From Kitasatospora sp. MMS16-BH015 (lineage in GTDB: Bacteria > Actinomycetota > Actinomycetes > Streptomycetales > Streptomycetaceae), in NCBI RefSeq assembly GCF_002943525.1, contig NZ_CP025394.1:5518001-5582000 (forward strand): a stretch of 64,000 nt of DNA. Reading direction: 5' to 3'. Shown piece after piece: positions 50,099 through 59,400 of this stretch (positions are counted from its first letter, which is position 1; the number at the start of each line of letters is the position of its first letter). Position numbers and translations under genes: made by a program. The notes below the pieces were generated by a model, which ran no database searches, had not been told where the DNA came from, and saw only the letters and a program-made list of their open reading frames with translations.

Positions 50099-51107
50099 GC
50101 AGCCCATCCTCGAGGTCAAGGACCTGGTCAAGCACTACCCGCTGAGCCAGGGCGTGCTGGTCAAGAAGCAGGTCGGCGCGGTCAAGGCCGTGGACGGCAT
50201 CAGCTTCGAGCTGATGCGCGGCGAGACGCTCGGCATCGTCGGCGAATCCGGCTGCGGCAAGTCCACGCTGGCCAAGGTGCTGATGAACCTGGAGCGGGCC
50301 ACCGCCGGGCAGGTGCTCTACAAGGGCGAGGACATCTCCAAGCTCTCCGGCGCCGCCCTCAAGGCCGTGCGCCGCAACATCCAGATGGTCTTCCAGGACC
50401 CGTACACCTCGCTCAACCCCCGCATGACGGTGGGCGACATCATCGGCGAGCCCTACGAGATCCACCCCGAGGTGGCCCCCAAGGGCGACCGCCGCAAGGC
50501 CGTGCAGGACCTGCTGGACGTGGTCGGGCTCAACCCCGAGTACATCAACCGGTACCCGCACCAGTTCTCCGGCGGCCAGCGCCAGCGCATCGGCATCGCC
50601 CGAGGCCTCGCGCTCAAGCCCGAGGTCATCATCTGCGACGAGCCGGTCTCCGCGCTGGACGTCTCGGTGCAGGCCCAGGTGATCAACCTGCTGGAGCAGC
50701 TCCAGAAGGACTTCGAGCTCTCGTACATGTTCATCGCCCACGACCTCTCGATCGTGCGCCACATCTCCGACCGGGTCGGGGTCATGTACCTCGGCAAGAT
50801 GGTCGAGATCGGCACCGACGAGGAGATCTACGAGCACGCCACCCACCCGTACACCCAGGCGCTGCTCTCCGCCGTGCCGGTGCCGGACCCGACGGCCCGC
50901 GAGACCCGCGACCGGATCGTGCTCCAGGGCGACATCCCCTCCCCGGCCAACCCGCCCTCCGGCTGCCGCTTCCGCACCCGCTGCTGGAAGGCGGAGGCGC
51001 GCTGTTCGGAGGAGCTGCCGCTGCTCGCCGTCCCGAAGCTGGACGGCCCGGCCGCCCACGAATCGGCCTGCCATTTCGCGGCGGAGCGCGTGCTCGCTGG
51101 GGCGTGA
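50091..51107 (+). CDS. Oligopeptide ABC ATPase, OppF/DppF type, operon 1
   Basis: Second ATP-binding subunit, 338 aa. Walker A GESGCGKS, Q-loop MVFQDPYTSLNPRMTV, signature QFSGGQRQRIGIARGLAL, Walker B VIICDEPVSALD, switch His FIAHDLSIVRH, and Cys-rich SGCRFRTRCWKAEARCSEELP. It closes the operon; a dispersed 21-bp inverted repeat that should stop transcription follows within 10 nt. Confidence 0.95.
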   Translation: MAEQPILEVKDLVKHYPLSQGVLVKKQVGAVKAVDGISFELMRGETLGIVGESGCGKSTLAKVLMNLERATAGQVLYKGEDISKLSGAALKAVRRNIQMVFQDPYTSLNPRMTVGDIIGEPYEIHPEVAPKGDRRKAVQDLLDVVGLNPEYINRYPHQFSGGQRQRIGIARGLALKPEVIICDEPVSALDVSVQAQVINLLEQLQKDFELSYMFIAHDLSIVRHISDRVGVMYLGKMVEIGTDEEIYEHATHPYTQALLSAVPVPDPTARETRDRIVLQGDIPSPANPPSGCRFRTRCWKAEARCSEELPLLAVPKLDGPAAHESACHFAAERVLAGA

Positions 51108-51115
51108 TCTTTCGG

Positions 51116-51183
51116 GGGCGCGGGGAACTGCGCGACCAGCCCTCTACGTACGTGGACGGTTGAGCGCGCAGTTCCCCGCGCCC
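51116..51183. repeat. Dispersed inverted repeat, copy 2
   Basis: Arms GGGCGCGGGGAACTGCGCG (51116-51134) and its complement (51165-51183) are perfect over 19 bp. It follows oligopeptide operon 1 and precedes the binding-protein gene of operon 2. Likely terminator. Confidence 0.85.
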
Positions 51184-51305
51184 TTGGTGTGGTTGCTCTG
51201 AGTGGTCATCGGAAAACCCATCCGGCCGTACATCGGTCGCGCCGCCGCCGAGAGGCGCTTCTTATGGGGTGTGATGCGACACACACCCCTGAGGAGGGAC
51301 TCTTC

Positions 51306-52925
51306 ATGCCCGCAGTCACCCGCGTTCGCTGGGCCGTGATCGGTGCGACTTCCGTGGCCCTGGTGGCCACGGGTTGCAGCAGTAGCGGCAGCAGCAGCTC
51401 GTCCTCCGACACGAGCAAGACCTTCAGTTACCAGAGCAGCGAGCCGCAGAACCCGCTGCAGCCGGCGAACGCGAACGAGGTCGGCGGCGGTCGCATCATC
51501 CAGAACCTCTTCCGCGGGCTGGTCGACTACGACCCGGCCAACGGGAAGCTGCGCAACCAGGTGGCCGACAAGATCGACACCACCGACTCGCAGACCTTCA
51601 ACGTCACGCTGAAGTCGGGCTGGACCTTCCACGACGGCACGCCGGTCAAGGCGAAGAGCTTCGTTGACGCCTGGAACTGGGCCGCGACGGTCAGCAACAA
51701 CCAGATCAACAGCTCCTGGTTCTCCGACATCGAGGGCTACGCCGACGTCCACCCCAAGAGCGGGTCGCCCGCCAAGACCACCATGTCGGGCCTGACGGTG
51801 GTGGACGACACCCACTTCACCATCAAGCTGGTCAACAAGGTCTCGTACTTCCCGTACAAGCTCGGCTACCCGGCCTTCTCGCCGCTGCCCGAGGGCTTCT
51901 TCAAGGACCCGGCGGGCTTCGGCCAGAAGCCGGTCGGCAACGGGCCGTACCAGTTCGTCAGCTGGGAGCACAACACCGCCGTCACCACCAAGGCCTTCCC
52001 GAACTACCAGGGCGTGGACAAGGCGAAGAACGGCGGCATCGTCTTCAAGATGTACACCACCGCCGAGGCGGCCTACGCGGACCTGCAGTCCAACAACCTC
52101 GACGTGATGGACCAGGTGCCGCCCTCCGCGCTGGCGAACTACAAGAACGACCTGGGCGACCGGGCGATCGACTCCCCGCAGGGCGCCATCCAGAACATCG
52201 GCTTCACGCTCTACCAGCCGGACTGGGCCGGGGCGAACATGGCCAAGGTCCGGCAGGGCCTGTCGATGGCGATCGACCGCGACACCATCACCAAGACGGT
52301 GCTGCAGAGCTCCCGCAAGCCCGCCACCGCCTGGGTCGCCGAGGGGGTCGAGGGCTACAAGGCCGGCACCTGCGGTGACTTCTGCACCTTCAACGCGACC
52401 AAGGCCAAGCAGCTGGTCACCGAGGGCGGCGGCGTCCCCGGCAACTCGCTGAAGATCACCTACAACGCGGACGGCGGCCACAAGGAGTGGGTGGACGCGG
52501 TCTGCAACTCCATCCGGCAGTCCACCGGGGTCAACTGCGTCGGTGACCCGAAGACGGACTTCAAGACCGCCCGCGCGGCGATCACCGGGCACACCATCGA
52601 CGGTGCCTTCCGCACCGGCTGGGTCCAGGACTACCCGCTGAACGCCAACTTCCTCCACGACGTCTACGTCACCGGCGCCGCCTCCAACGACTTCGGCTAC
52701 AGCAGCGCGGCCTTCGACGCCGCCGCGAAGAAGGCCGACGAGGCCGCCAGTGTCGAGGCCTCGGAGACCGGCTACCAGGAGGCCGAGGCCCAGCTCGCGC
52801 AGGACTTCCCGGCCATCCCGCTCTGGTACTACCGGACCAACTCGGGCTACTCGACCAAGGTCCAGAACGTGAAGTTCGACTCCTTCGGCAACCCCGCTTG
52901 GACCAACGTCCAGGTCAAGGGCTGA
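51306..52925 (+). CDS. Oligopeptide-binding lipoprotein, operon 2
   Basis: Binding protein of the second importer, 539 aa. Lipoprotein signal MPAVTRVRWAVIGATSVALVATGC, C24. The first 150 residues closely match operon 1: FSYQSSEPQNPLQPANANEVGGGRIIQNLFRGLVDYDPANGKLRNQVADKIDTTD and SFVDAWNWAATVSNNQINSSWFSDIEGYADVHP. ATG at 51306 with GAGGAGG about 9 nt upstream. It is a duplicate of the operon 1 protein, with the peptide-contacting regions more varied, so different peptide preference is plausible. Confidence 0.93.
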   Translation: MPAVTRVRWAVIGATSVALVATGCSSSGSSSSSSDTSKTFSYQSSEPQNPLQPANANEVGGGRIIQNLFRGLVDYDPANGKLRNQVADKIDTTDSQTFNVTLKSGWTFHDGTPVKAKSFVDAWNWAATVSNNQINSSWFSDIEGYADVHPKSGSPAKTTMSGLTVVDDTHFTIKLVNKVSYFPYKLGYPAFSPLPEGFFKDPAGFGQKPVGNGPYQFVSWEHNTAVTTKAFPNYQGVDKAKNGGIVFKMYTTAEAAYADLQSNNLDVMDQVPPSALANYKNDLGDRAIDSPQGAIQNIGFTLYQPDWAGANMAKVRQGLSMAIDRDTITKTVLQSSRKPATAWVAEGVEGYKAGTCGDFCTFNATKAKQLVTEGGGVPGNSLKITYNADGGHKEWVDAVCNSIRQSTGVNCVGDPKTDFKTARAAITGHTIDGAFRTGWVQDYPLNANFLHDVYVTGAASNDFGYSSAAFDAAAKKADEAASVEASETGYQEAEAQLAQDFPAIPLWYYRTNSGYSTKVQNVKFDSFGNPAWTNVQVKG

Positions 52926-52939
52926 CCACCCCCCTCGCC

Positions 52940-52971
52940 GGCCCCGCCCTCCCCGCACGGGGGGCGGGGCC
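52940..52971 (+). terminator. Hairpin between binding-protein and permease genes, operon 2
   Basis: GGCCCCGCC (52940-52948) and GGCGGGGCC (52963-52971) pair, with more pairing inside (CTCCCCG/CGGGG). Same place as in operon 1 and the bldK-type operon. Confidence 0.7.
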
Positions 52972-53020
52972 CAGGCACTAGAGACCCGTTAGCCCCGCTG
53001 CACGCGGAAGGAGGCACGAG

Positions 53021-53947
53021 ATGGGCAGCTACGTCCTACGGCGAGTGCTCCAGATGATCCCGGTGTTCTTCGGCGCCACACTCCTCATCTTCCTGATGGT
53101 CTACACCCTGCCGGGCGACCCGATCGCGGCGCTGTTCGGCGACAAGGCCGCCGACCCCGCCCAGGTGGCCAGCCTGAAGCACCAGTACTACCTCGACCAG
53201 CCGCTCTGGAAGCAGTACCTGCACTACATGGGCAACGTCTTCCAGCTGGACTTCGGCCAGAGCTTCACCGGCCGCCCGGTCTCCAGCATCATGGCGGACG
53301 CCTTCCCGATCACCATCCGGCTGGCCCTGGTGGCCTTCGTCTTCGAGATCGTCGTCGGCCTCGCCCTCGGCCTGGTGGCCGGCCTGTACCGGGGCAGCTT
53401 CGCGGACACCCTGGTGCTGGTGCTCACCCTGATCGTGATCTCGATCCCGGTCTTCGTGCTCGGCTACATCGCGCAGAACATCTTCGCGATCAAGCTCGGC
53501 TGGGTCACCGCGACCGTCCAGAACTCCACGGACATCAGCGAACTGCTGCTACCCGGCGCCGTGCTGGCCTCGCTCTCGCTCGCGTACGTGGCCCGGCTCA
53601 CCCGGACCTCGATCGGCGAGAACCTGCGGGCCGACTACATGCGCACCGCCGTCGCCAAGGGCCTGCCCCGACGGACCATCATCGGCCGCCACCTGCTGCG
53701 CAACTCGCTCATCCCGGTGGTCACCTTCCTCGGCACCGACCTGGGCGCCCTGATGGGCGGCGCGATCGTCACCGAGGGCATCTTCAACATCCAGGGCGTC
53801 GGCAACGTGCTCTACAAGGCGATCCGGACCAAGGAGGGGCCGACGGTGGTCGGCATCGTCACCGTCCTGGTGCTGGTCTACCTGGTCGCCAGCCTGGTGG
53901 TGGACCTGCTCTACGCCGTCCTGGACCCGAGGATCCGCTATGCCTGA
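53021..53947 (+). CDS. Oligopeptide ABC permease, DppB/OppB type, operon 2
   Basis: 308 aa, same length as in operon 1. MGSYVLRRVLQMIPVFFGATLLIFLMVYTLPGDPI at the N-terminus and ADYMRTAVAKGLPRRTIIGRHLLRNSLIPV in the EAA loop. ATG at 53021 after GGAAGGAGG. Overlaps the next permease by 8 bp, as in operon 1. Confidence 0.95.
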   Translation: MGSYVLRRVLQMIPVFFGATLLIFLMVYTLPGDPIAALFGDKAADPAQVASLKHQYYLDQPLWKQYLHYMGNVFQLDFGQSFTGRPVSSIMADAFPITIRLALVAFVFEIVVGLALGLVAGLYRGSFADTLVLVLTLIVISIPVFVLGYIAQNIFAIKLGWVTATVQNSTDISELLLPGAVLASLSLAYVARLTRTSIGENLRADYMRTAVAKGLPRRTIIGRHLLRNSLIPVVTFLGTDLGALMGGAIVTEGIFNIQGVGNVLYKAIRTKEGPTVVGIVTVLVLVYLVASLVVDLLYAVLDPRIRYA

Positions 53948-54935
53948 CGACTTGAACGACCCGAAGCGCCCCACGCCGCCCCTCGGCAACGCCCACCTGG
54001 ACTACGTCGGCAACCAGGGCCTGGCGGTCGAGCAGGACACCCTCACCGAGCCGGACCCGGCCAAGCGCGAGGAGGCCCGCAGCCTCTGGGGCGACGCCTG
54101 GCGCGACCTGCGGCGGCGGCCGATCTTCATCATCTCGGCCCTGCTGATCGTGCTGCTGGTGATCATCGCGATCTTCCCCGGCCTCTTCACCGACGCCGAC
54201 CCGCGCAAGGCCGACCTGGTCAACAACTACCTGAAGAAGCCCGACTGGTCGGACGTGTTCGGGGCCGGCTGGTTCGGCTACGACGGCCAGGGCCGGTCGA
54301 TCTACGCCCGGGTGCTCTACGGCGCCCGCGCCTCGATCACCGTCGGCATCTGCGTCACCGCCGGCGTGACCCTGCTCGGCGGGCTCACCGGCATGGTGGC
54401 GGGCTACTTCGGCGGCTGGGTGGATTCGGTGATCTCCCGGATCATCGACATCTTCTTCGGCATCCCGCTGCTGCTCGGCGCCCTGGTGCTGCTCAACGCC
54501 TTCACCACCCGCAACGTCTGGAGCGTGGTCATCGCGCTGGCCGTGCTCGGCTGGACCCAGCTGGCCCGCGTCATGCGCGGTGCGGTGATCACCGTCAAGC
54601 AGGCCGACTACGTGGTGGCCGGCAAGGCGCTGGGCGCGGGCACCAACCGCCTGATGTTCCGGCACATCCTGCCGAACGCGGTGGCCCCGGTGATCGTGGT
54701 CGCCACCATCGCGCTCGGCGGCTACATCGCGGCCGAGGCGACGCTGAGCTTCCTCGGCATCGGCCTCCAGGACCCGACCATCTCCTGGGGCGTGGACATC
54801 TCCTCGGCCCAGAAGGTGATCCGCACGGCTCCGTTCGCGCTGTTCTTCCCGGCCGCCGCACTGTCCGTGACGGTGCTGGCCTTCATCATGCTGGGCGACG
54901 CCGTGCGCGACGCCCTCGACCCGAAGCTGCGCTGA
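53940..54935 (+). CDS. Oligopeptide ABC permease, DppC/OppC type, operon 2
   Basis: 331 aa, longer than its operon 1 counterpart by 22 residues, mostly at the N-terminus (MPDDLNDPKRPTPPLGNAHLD). The extracytoplasmic loop FGAGWFGYDGQGRSIYARVLYGARASI and EAA loop QADYVVAGKALGAGTNRLMFRHILPNAVAPV are clear. Ends in the same DAVRDALDPKLR. Confidence 0.95.
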   Translation: MPDDLNDPKRPTPPLGNAHLDYVGNQGLAVEQDTLTEPDPAKREEARSLWGDAWRDLRRRPIFIISALLIVLLVIIAIFPGLFTDADPRKADLVNNYLKKPDWSDVFGAGWFGYDGQGRSIYARVLYGARASITVGICVTAGVTLLGGLTGMVAGYFGGWVDSVISRIIDIFFGIPLLLGALVLLNAFTTRNVWSVVIALAVLGWTQLARVMRGAVITVKQADYVVAGKALGAGTNRLMFRHILPNAVAPVIVVATIALGGYIAAEATLSFLGIGLQDPTISWGVDISSAQKVIRTAPFALFFPAAALSVTVLAFIMLGDAVRDALDPKLR

Positions 54936-54951
54936 GAGGGGCCCGGCAACC

Positions 54952-56004
54952 ATGACCACAGCGGTCGAGACCGGCAAGCCCGCCCGGGAGGCGCCCTACC
55001 AGGGGCCGCTGCTCGACGTGCGGGACCTGCACGTGGAGTTCAAGACCCGGGACGGCGTGGCCCGGGCCGTCAACGGCGTCAACTACTCGGTGAGCGCGGG
55101 CGAGACGCTCGCGGTGCTCGGCGAATCCGGCTCCGGCAAGTCCGTCACCGCGCAGGCGATCATGGGCATCCTGGACATGCCCCCGGCCCGGATCCCCAAG
55201 GGGGAGATCCTCTACCGGGGCCAGGACATGCTCAAGCTGTCCAAGGAGGAGCGCCGGCAGATCCGCGGCCAGAAGATCGCGATGATCTTCCAGGACGCGC
55301 TCTCCTCGCTCAACCCCGTCCTGAGCGTCGGCTTCCAACTGGGCGAGATGTTCCGCGCCCACCGGGGTGTCTCCCGCAAGGAGGCCAAGGCCAAGGCGAT
55401 CGAGCTGATGGACCGGGTCCGCATCCCCGCCGCCGCCCAGCGGGTGGGGGACTACCCGCACCAGTTCTCCGGCGGTATGCGCCAGCGCATCATGATCGCC
55501 ATGGCGCTGGCCCTGGAGCCGGACCTGATCATCGCCGACGAGCCCACCACGGCCCTGGACGTCACCGTCCAGGCGCAGGTGATGGACCTGCTGGCGGAGC
55601 TGCAGGCCGAGTACCACATGGGCCTGATCCTGATCACCCACGACCTCGGCGTGGTCGCCGACGTGGCCGACAAGATCGCGGTGATGTACGCCGGCCGGAT
55701 CGTCGAGACCGCCCCCGTGCACGAGCTCTACGCCAACCCGGCGCACCCGTACACCCGAGGGCTGCTCGACTCCATCCCGCGCCTGGACCAGAAGGGCCAG
55801 GAGCTCTTCGCGATCAAGGGCCTGCCGCCGAACCTGCTCCGGGTGCCGCCGGGCTGCGCGTTCAACCCGCGCTGCCCCCGGGCCCAGGACATCTGCCGGC
55901 AGGAGATCCCGATGCTCTTCCCCGTGACGGAGGAGGACGGCGCCGAGCTGCCCGGCCGCGCCAGCGCCTGCTTCTTCTGGAAGGAGACCCTCCATGACGC
56001 TTAA
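54952..56004 (+). CDS. Oligopeptide ABC ATPase, OppD/DppD type, operon 2
   Basis: 350 aa. Same motifs as the operon 1 copy, with stretches of nearly identical DNA (Walker A to signature). Walker A GESGSGKS, signature QFSGGMRQRIMIAMAL, Walker B LIIADEPTTALD, C-terminal GCAFNPRCPRAQDICRQEIPML with the Cys set. It overlaps the next gene by 11 bp. Confidence 0.95.
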   Translation: MTTAVETGKPAREAPYQGPLLDVRDLHVEFKTRDGVARAVNGVNYSVSAGETLAVLGESGSGKSVTAQAIMGILDMPPARIPKGEILYRGQDMLKLSKEERRQIRGQKIAMIFQDALSSLNPVLSVGFQLGEMFRAHRGVSRKEAKAKAIELMDRVRIPAAAQRVGDYPHQFSGGMRQRIMIAMALALEPDLIIADEPTTALDVTVQAQVMDLLAELQAEYHMGLILITHDLGVVADVADKIAVMYAGRIVETAPVHELYANPAHPYTRGLLDSIPRLDQKGQELFAIKGLPPNLLRVPPGCAFNPRCPRAQDICRQEIPMLFPVTEEDGAELPGRASACFFWKETLHDA

Positions 56005-57070
56005 CGGAGCCAGTGCGCTGGGCGCGGCCGTGCCGGAGGAGGCGGCCTTCGGCCAGCGGATCCCCAGTGGCGAGCCGATCCTGGAGGTCCGCGACCTGGT
56101 CAAGCACTTCCCGCTGACCAAGGGCATCCTCTTCAAGAAGCAGGTCGGCGCGGTCAAGGCCGTGGACGGGGTCAGCTTCGACCTGGTGCAGGGCGAGACG
56201 CTCGGCATCGTCGGCGAATCCGGCTGCGGCAAGTCCACCCTGGCCAAGGTGCTGATGAACCTGGAGCCGGCCACCAGCGGGTCGGTCCGGTACAAGGGCG
56301 AGGAGATCTCCCGGCTGTCCGGCGCCGCGCTCAAGGCCGTGCGCCGCAACATCCAGATGGTCTTCCAGGACCCGTACACCTCGCTCAACCCCCGGATGAC
56401 GGTGGGCGACATCATCGGCGAGCCCTACGAGATCCACCCCGAGGTGGCCCCCAAGGGCGACCGCCGCAAGGCCGTGCAGGACCTCCTCGACGTGGTCGGG
56501 CTCAACCCCGAGTACATCAACCGGTACCCGCACCAGTTCTCCGGCGGCCAGCGCCAGCGGATCGGCATCGCCCGAGGCCTCGCGCTCAAGCCGGAGGTGA
56601 TCATCTGCGACGAGCCGGTCTCCGCGCTGGACGTCTCGGTGCAGGCCCAGGTGATCAACCTGCTGGAGCAGCTCCAGGGCGAGTTCAACCTGTCGTACAT
56701 GTTCATCGCCCACGACCTCTCGATCGTGCGGCACATCTCCGACCGGGTCGGGGTGATGTACCTCGGCAAGATGGTCGAGATCGGCACCGACCTGGAGATC
56801 TACGACCACGCCACCCACCCGTACACCCAGGCGCTGCTCTCGGCCGTGCCGGTGCCGGACCCGGCGGCGCGGGAGAGCCGGGACCGGATCGTGCTGGAGG
56901 GTGACGTCCCGTCGCCGGCCAACCCGCCCTCGGGGTGCCGGTTCCGGACGCGGTGCTGGCTCGCGCAGGAGAAGTGCGCGATCGAGGTGCCGCCGCTGAT
57001 GGCCCGGTCGAACCTGCAGGGGTTGGCGGCGCACGACTCGGCGTGTCACTTCGCGCAGGAGCGGCAGTAA
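55994..57070 (+). CDS. Oligopeptide ABC ATPase, OppF/DppF type, operon 2
   Basis: 358 aa. Walker A GESGCGKS, signature QFSGGQRQRIGIARGLAL, Walker B VIICDEPVSALD, and SGCRFRTRCWLAQEKCAIEVPPL near the end. It has about 24 extra N-terminal residues (MTLNGASALGAAVPEEAAFGQ) compared with operon 1. It is the last gene of operon 2 and meets the bldK-type operon end to end across a 21-bp inverted repeat. Confidence 0.95.
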   Translation: MTLNGASALGAAVPEEAAFGQRIPSGEPILEVRDLVKHFPLTKGILFKKQVGAVKAVDGVSFDLVQGETLGIVGESGCGKSTLAKVLMNLEPATSGSVRYKGEEISRLSGAALKAVRRNIQMVFQDPYTSLNPRMTVGDIIGEPYEIHPEVAPKGDRRKAVQDLLDVVGLNPEYINRYPHQFSGGQRQRIGIARGLALKPEVIICDEPVSALDVSVQAQVINLLEQLQGEFNLSYMFIAHDLSIVRHISDRVGVMYLGKMVEIGTDLEIYDHATHPYTQALLSAVPVPDPAARESRDRIVLEGDVPSPANPPSGCRFRTRCWLAQEKCAIEVPPLMARSNLQGLAAHDSACHFAQERQ

Positions 57071-57075
57071 CGCAA

Positions 57076-57150
57076 GGGGCGCGGGGAACTGCGCGAGTGC
57101 GGAAGGTGCGGACCTGTACTCTTCCGGTTTCGCGCAGTTCCCCGCGCCCC
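57076..57150. repeat. Dispersed inverted repeat, copy 3
   Basis: Arms at 57076-57096 and 57130-57150 are perfect 21-bp inverted repeats, the same sequence as copy 1. It separates the convergent ends of operon 2 and the bldK-type operon, 5 nt and 25 nt from their stop codons. Expected to act as a terminator in both directions. Confidence 0.88.
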
Positions 57151-57175
57151 TGGTGGTGCAACCTCAGATGGTGCG

Positions 57176-58240
57176 TTACTTCGCGTCCCGCGGAGCGGGC
57201 ACGGCCGCCTGGCCGTCCTCGGGGAAGTGGCAGGCCGTCAGGTGGCCCTCGGCGTTGCCGGAGAGCTGGACCAGCGGGGGCTCCTCCGTGGCGCACTTGT
57301 CCTGGGCCTTCCAGCAGCGGGTGCGGAAGCGGCAGCCGGACGGCGGGTTGATCGGGGACGGGACGTCGCCGATCAGGCGGATCTGCTCGCGGTGGTCGTC
57401 CGGGTCGGCCTCGGGGACGGCGGAGAGCAGGGCGTGGGTGTACGGGTGGCGCGGGGTCTCGTACAGCGACTTGCGGTCGGCGATCTCGACGATCTTGCCG
57501 AGGTACATGACCGCGACGCGCTGCGAGAAGTGCCGGACGACCGCGAGGTCGTGGGCGATGAAGAGGAAGGCGATGCCGAGGTCCTTCTGCAGCTCCTGCA
57601 GGAGGTTGACGACCTGGGCCTGGATCGAGACGTCGAGCGCGGAGACCGGCTCGTCGGCCACGATCAGCTTCGGGTTGAGCGAGAGCGCGCGGGCCACGCC
57701 GATGCGCTGGCGCTGACCGCCGGAGAACTCGTGCGGGAAGCGGTTGTAGTGCTCGGGGTTGAGACCGACGGTCTCAAGGAGCTCCTGGACGCGGCGCTGG
57801 ATGCCCTGCGGCGGGTTGATGCCGTTGATCTCCATCGGCGCGCCGATGATCGAACCGACGGTCTGCCGCGGGTTGAGCGAGGAGTACGGGTCCTGGAAGA
57901 TCATCTGGATCTCGGACCGGATCGGAGCGAGCTCCTTGCGGTTCGCGTGCGAGATGTCCTTGCCCTGGTACTTGATGGTGCCGGCCGTGGGCTCGTAGAG
58001 CCGGGTGACCAGGCGGCCCAGGGTCGACTTGCCGCAGCCGGACTCGCCGACCAGGCCCACCGACTCGTTGGCGGCGACCGTCAGGTCCACGCCGTCGACG
58101 GCGTGCACGGCGCCGACCTGGCGCTTGAAGAGGAAGCCGTCCATCACGGGGAAGTGCTTCTGGAGCCCGGAGAGCTCCAGCAGGGTCTCACCGGCAGGGG
58201 TCTTGGCGCCGGCCTTCTCGAGGGTCAGTTCGTTGCTCAT
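57176..58240 (-). CDS. bldKE: Oligopeptide ABC ATPase BldKE-type (OppF/DppF)
   Basis: 354 aa, last gene of the minus-strand operon. Walker A GESGCGKS, Q-loop MIFQDPYSSLNPRQTV, signature EFSGGQRQRIGVARALSL, Walker B LIVADEPVSALD, C-terminal SGCRFRTRCWKAQDKCATEEPPLV. Symbol is given because the whole operon order permease, binding protein, permease, ATPase, ATPase is that of bldKA-E in Streptomyces, which imports a peptide signal for aerial growth. Orthology should be confirmed by alignment. Confidence 0.85.
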   Translation of the reverse strand: MSNELTLEKAGAKTPAGETLLELSGLQKHFPVMDGFLFKRQVGAVHAVDGVDLTVAANESVGLVGESGCGKSTLGRLVTRLYEPTAGTIKYQGKDISHANRKELAPIRSEIQMIFQDPYSSLNPRQTVGSIIGAPMEINGINPPQGIQRRVQELLETVGLNPEHYNRFPHEFSGGQRQRIGVARALSLNPKLIVADEPVSALDVSIQAQVVNLLQELQKDLGIAFLFIAHDLAVVRHFSQRVAVMYLGKIVEIADRKSLYETPRHPYTHALLSAVPEADPDDHREQIRLIGDVPSPINPPSGCRFRTRCWKAQDKCATEEPPLVQLSGNAEGHLTACHFPEDGQAAVPAPRDAK

Positions 58241-58259
58241 GGTGGTTAACCGGTCCCTC

Positions 58260-59327
58260 TCAGCCGAGCCGCGGCTGGATCTGGTCGATGAAGATGTCCT
58301 GCTTCTGCCCGGCGGACAGGTGGCAGGCGGTCGCGTGACCGCTCTGCGGGGCGAGCGGCGGGCGCTCGGAGGTGCACTTGCCGCCGACCACCTTCTCCAT
58401 GTGGTCGCAGCGCGGGTTGAACGGGCAGCCCGTCGGCAGGTTGATCAGCGACGGCGGGGTGCCGCGGACCGGGGTGAGCGGCACGTCGACCGGGCCGGAG
58501 AGGCTCGGCATCGAGGAGAGCAGGCCCCAGGTGTACGGGTGCTGCGGGGTCTTGAGCACCTCGCGGACGGTGCCGCGCTCCACGGCGCGACCCGCGTACA
58601 TCACCATGACGTTCTGCGCGGTGCGGGCCACCACGCCGAGGTCGTGGGTGATCAGGATGATCGCGGTGCCCATCTCCTGCTGCAGGTCCTTGAGCAGGTC
58701 GAGGATCTGCGCCTGGACGGTCACGTCGAGCGCGGTGGTCGGCTCGTCGGCGATGACCAGGGCCGGGTTGCAGACCAGCGACATGGCGATCATGGCGCGC
58801 TGGCGCATGCCACCGGAGAACTGGTGCGGGTAGTTGTCCACCCGGGTCTTCGGCTGCGGGATGCCGACCTTGGTCAGCATCTCGATCGCGCGGTCGCGGG
58901 CCTCGGACTTGCTGGCGCCGGTGTGCTTCTGGAAGGTCTCGCCGATCTGCTTGCCGATGGTGTGGAACGGCGAGAGCGCGGTCAGCGGGTCCTGGAAGAT
59001 CATCGACATGGTGTGCCCCCGGAGCTTCTCCAGCTCCTTGTTGGGGGCGCCGACCAGCTCCTGGCCCTGCAGCTTGATCGAGCCGCCGATCTCGGTGTTG
59101 ACCGGGTTGTGCAGGCCCAGGATGGCGAGGTTGGTCACCGACTTGCCGGAACCGGACTCACCGACGATGCCGAGGGTGGTGCCCGCCTCGACCTCGAAGG
59201 AGAGGTTGTCCACGGCCCGGACCACGCCGTCCTCGGTGCTGAAACGGACCGAGAGGTCGCGGACGGAGAGGAAGGACGAGCTGCCGCCGGAGGCGGTCGT
59301 CCCCTCGGACTTGGCCAGGGTGGTCAT
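58260..59327 (-). CDS. bldKD: Oligopeptide ABC ATPase BldKD-type (OppD/DppD)
   Basis: 355 aa. Starts MTTLAKSEGTTASGGSSSF; Walker A GESGSGKS, signature QFSGGMRQRAMIAMSL, Walker B LVIADEPTTALD, switch His LILITHDLGV, C-terminal TGCPFNPRCDHMEKVVGGKCTSERPPLA. It is followed by bldKE after 19 bp. See bldKE for the basis of the symbol. Confidence 0.85.
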   Translation of the reverse strand: MTTLAKSEGTTASGGSSSFLSVRDLSVRFSTEDGVVRAVDNLSFEVEAGTTLGIVGESGSGKSVTNLAILGLHNPVNTEIGGSIKLQGQELVGAPNKELEKLRGHTMSMIFQDPLTALSPFHTIGKQIGETFQKHTGASKSEARDRAIEMLTKVGIPQPKTRVDNYPHQFSGGMRQRAMIAMSLVCNPALVIADEPTTALDVTVQAQILDLLKDLQQEMGTAIILITHDLGVVARTAQNVMVMYAGRAVERGTVREVLKTPQHPYTWGLLSSMPSLSGPVDVPLTPVRGTPPSLINLPTGCPFNPRCDHMEKVVGGKCTSERPPLAPQSGHATACHLSAGQKQDIFIDQIQPRLG

Positions 59328-59400
59328 GGACAGGGCTCCTCGGTGTGGTACGTGAGGTCGGGACTGCGGGTCGGCCGGGGGTGTCGGCCGGGCCAGGGGG

